A stretch of DNA of 7,765 nt from Bacteroidota bacterium. GTDB taxonomy: Bacteria; Bacteroidota; Bacteroidia; Bacteroidales; VadinHA17. Shown here one piece after another: positions 5,726 through 7,765 of this stretch. The stretch covers positions 1 to 7,765 of the forward strand of contig JADFUQ010000026.1 in assembly GCA_015222065.1 (NCBI GenBank), written 5' to 3'. A program made the translations under genes and the position numbers. Each line of letters opens with the position of its first letter. The first letter of the stretch is position 1. The notes under the pieces were generated by a model that was not told where the DNA came from, did not search any database, and saw only the letters and a list, made by a program, of their open reading frames with translations.

Positions 5726-5733
5726 TATTTTTG
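5726..5733 (+). promoter_or_regulatory. -7 promoter element of the DUF3078 gene
   Basis: TATTTTTG matches TAnnTTTG at every fixed position and lies 91 bp upstream of the ATG. The expected start of transcription is near 5740, giving an AT-rich leader of about 85 nt. No good TTTG is found 19-21 nt upstream, so the promoter may be weak or need an activator. Confidence 0.5.
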
Positions 5734-5824
5734 CAATTACGTATACATAACAAAGTTAAGAAAATTAACATAATTTGAATACGTTAAAAAACATAACAGG
5801 TTGATTTAGAAAAATTTTAAATGA

Positions 5825-7726
5825 ATGAAAAAAATATTATTAATCTTATTATTTATCAGCTATGGTATTGGTCTTTATGGACAGGCAGATTTGATTAGGG
5901 TGAACAGACCGGATACAATACCCCGGGTTGATGAACATTTTGTTATTGATACATTACAATTGGATGAAGCGATGGATGAGTTAAATGATTCAATCAAAGC
6001 TGCGGTAGAATACCTTATGTCGTTTTATTTGAATGATGATATATGGAAAGATACTGATGACCCTTTTCGTTATGCATTGTACCGGATTGCTTGTTATGTG
6101 ATAAACAGTCCTATTGATTCAACCATGAAATTTCTCGAATCCTATCCCTATGATAATCTCAATTATTTCATATCACCAAAAGATACAATCTCTCTGCCAC
6201 AGGTAAAATCATTGTCTGACAGTACAATGGAAACACAAATTGATACAGTAACATCAGGACAATTATCGGATATTAGTGATACAACTATTACCCAACAGAT
6301 ATTGGCTGATTCTGTTGTAGGGATTAAGGATACAATTTCATTACAGAAAATAGACTCTTTAACAGTAGTCAGTACCGATTCGGTTGTTGCTATAGGAATG
6401 AAAGTTCAGGAGCCTGACACATTGCTTTTACAGTTGGATGATTCTACAATTATACATATAGGTGATTCTTTAAGGTTATATCTTGCTGATACTCTTTATA
6501 TTCCATTTACTGAAATTAACAAACCCGGGATTGGTGATTCATTAAGATATGCTGTGAATGTACTTGTTGAGGAGATAAGAAAAGATTCGATGCTGGTTTG
6601 GATTATGAATCTGGCTAATGATTCGACAAATGTATGGGTTAATAAAAAGGGAAAAAGTTTTTCCAGGTTCTGGTTGAAGAATGAAGTGATGGATTCAATC
6701 GGGCTGTGGATGGAAAATGTCGGGCGGAAAGGTATAAAGCTTACACTGGATGATGGTATTTATTTTAAAAAATTCAGCCGGAATAAAAACATTGATAATT
6801 TTAAGTTTGAAGAAGAAAAACCGGATGCTGACCTTCGTAAGATAACACCGGTGGTGGTTAAGCCGGTTTATTGGAAATTCGGTGCTGAATCAGGAATAAA
6901 CTTCACACAGGGATATTTATCAAACTGGGTTAAAGGGGGAGAGAGTTCTGTATCGGCACTTGGAGGTTTTACTTCGTTTGCCAATTACACAAAAAACAAG
7001 ACCAAGTGGGAAAATAACTTCCGGTTTAAATATGGATTAATGAGAACGGGAGAAAAAGGACTGAGGAAAAATGATGATTTATGGGAGATCAATACAAAAT
7101 TCGGCCAAAAAGCTTTTGGTAAATTTGGCCAAGAGATAATGGAAAAGTATGGGAAGGAAAGCCTGAAAAATTGGTATTACAGTTTTCTTGTCAGTTTGAA
7201 GAGCCAAATTGCAGCGGGTTATAATTATCCTAACGATTCTGTAAAAGTATCCTCTTTTATGTCCCCCGGTCGCCTGTTTTTTGCCCTTGGTCTGGATTAT
7301 AAACCCAGCAAAACTACATCAATTTTAATATCCCCCATAACCTCAAAATTGACAATTGTGCGAGATACTATTAACATAGACCAAACCAAATATGGCCTGG
7401 ATCCGGACCGGAAAATTAAATCGGAAATGGGAGGGTATATGAAAGCAAAATTCCTGTTAAAATTTAATGACGATATCTCACTTGATAATAAGCTTACTTT
7501 GTTTACAAATTATTTAGAAAATCCACAAAATATTGATTTTGACTGGGAGGCTACTCTTAAGATGAAAATTAACTACTATATTAATGCTAACATTTCAACT
7601 CATCTTATTTATGATGATGATATACAGGTGCCAATTTATGATAGCGAGGGGATTAAGATTGGTTCAGGTCCGCGAATACAATTTAAGGAATTAATAAGTA
7701 TAGGGTTCACATATAAATTTTTGTAA
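5825..7726 (+). CDS. Exported DUF3078-domain outer-membrane beta-barrel protein
   Basis: The 633-residue protein starts with a signal peptide (MKKILLILLFISYGIGLYG, cleavage likely just before Q20) and has no lipobox cysteine. Residues about 40-115 form a conserved-looking domain ending PIDSTMKFLESYPYDN (96-111). Residues 116-240 are rich in Ser, Thr and Asp and contain two related segments, KDTISLPQVKSL (119-130) and KDTISLQKIDSL (168-179). From about 348 to the end it matches DUF3078: YWKFGAESGINFTQGYLSNW (349-368), VKGGESSVSALG (369-380), WYYSFLVSLKSQIAAGYNYP (450-469), and alternating strands to a C-terminal FTYKFL. An aromatic residue next to the C-terminus fits barrel insertion into the outer membrane. 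The cargo or role of the family is not known. The ATG at 5825 was chosen because it begins the signal peptide; an ATG at 5821 is in another frame. It has its own promoter, divergent from tnaA. Confidence 0.88.
   Translation: MKKILLILLFISYGIGLYGQADLIRVNRPDTIPRVDEHFVIDTLQLDEAMDELNDSIKAAVEYLMSFYLNDDIWKDTDDPFRYALYRIACYVINSPIDSTMKFLESYPYDNLNYFISPKDTISLPQVKSLSDSTMETQIDTVTSGQLSDISDTTITQQILADSVVGIKDTISLQKIDSLTVVSTDSVVAIGMKVQEPDTLLLQLDDSTIIHIGDSLRLYLADTLYIPFTEINKPGIGDSLRYAVNVLVEEIRKDSMLVWIMNLANDSTNVWVNKKGKSFSRFWLKNEVMDSIGLWMENVGRKGIKLTLDDGIYFKKFSRNKNIDNFKFEEEKPDADLRKITPVVVKPVYWKFGAESGINFTQGYLSNWVKGGESSVSALGGFTSFANYTKNKTKWENNFRFKYGLMRTGEKGLRKNDDLWEINTKFGQKAFGKFGQEIMEKYGKESLKNWYYSFLVSLKSQIAAGYNYPNDSVKVSSFMSPGRLFFALGLDYKPSKTTSILISPITSKLTIVRDTINIDQTKYGLDPDRKIKSEMGGYMKAKFLLKFNDDISLDNKLTLFTNYLENPQNIDFDWEATLKMKINYYINANISTHLIYDDDIQVPIYDSEGIKIGSGPRIQFKELISIGFTYKFL
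7097..7168 (+). repeat. Three 24-bp units encoding an 8-residue repeat in the DUF3078 barrel
   Basis: Residues 425-448 read KFGQKAFG, KFGQEIME, KYGKESLK: three 8-residue units with the pattern K-F/Y-G-Q/K. The first 12 bases of units one and two differ at a single position, which points to duplication. The stretch sits between two predicted barrel strands (DDLWEINT before it, NWYYSFLV after it), so it probably lengthens a loop or turn. Confidence 0.6.
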
Positions 7727-7765
7727 CTATTCAGTGTCTAAAAAAATAATAAAATGATTAAATGA

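Noticed and set aside
7754..7765. Start of another plus-strand gene after the DUF3078 gene
   Set aside because: The ATG at 7754 meets a TGA after two codons, and too little sequence remains to judge the ATG at 7762.

Overview
The window looks like a piece of an AT-rich Bacteroidota chromosome, probably Bacteroidales or a close relative. Evidence: several upstream regions carry the TAnnTTTG -7 motif of that phylum, the order yicC-gmk-nadD is common there, the plus-strand gene encodes a DUF3078 outer-membrane protein (a family largely confined to Bacteroidota), and the intergenic DNA holds short tandem repeats of a kind often seen in that group. The phylum call rests on these features together; the order-level call is inference.

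Layout. Positions 1-119 hold the 5' end of a minus-strand TetR-type regulator cut by the window edge. Its upstream region (120-284) has a good promoter, two related AT-rich dyads that could be operators, and four copies of a 7-bp repeat. A minus-strand block follows. Read in transcription order it is tnaA (tryptophanase, 5240-3849), a MATE-family exporter (3840-2461), yicC (2409-1534), gmk (1519-938, apparently TTG start) and nadD (884-285). The tnaA-MATE pair is separated by 8 bp and is probably one operon. A promoter-like sequence overlapping the MATE stop codon probably serves yicC-gmk-nadD, so the block is better read as two transcription units: catabolic/export (tnaA-MATE) and housekeeping (RNA processing, GMP to GDP, NAD synthesis).

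The 584-bp divergent region 5241-5824 is the most structured non-coding part of the window. From left to right it holds a perfect 8-bp stem dyad just upstream of tnaA, an 8-bp tandem repeat (TGGAATAY) that flips to its reverse complement, a 36-nt pure pyrimidine tract with five CTTT units inside the flipped half, a run of hairpins ending in a T-tract (5523-5599) that could be a small RNA or a relic repeat, two more small dyads (5613-5635), and a TATTTTTG -7 element for the plus-strand gene.

The plus-strand gene (5825-7726) encodes a 633-residue exported protein with a Ser/Thr/Asp-rich middle and a C-terminal DUF3078 beta-barrel domain. The barrel carries an 8-residue unit repeated three times. 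No tRNA, rRNA, CRISPR array, transposase or phage gene was seen. No clearly undescribed system is present; the hairpin cluster at 5523-5599 and the tnaA-MATE pairing are the best candidates for follow-up.
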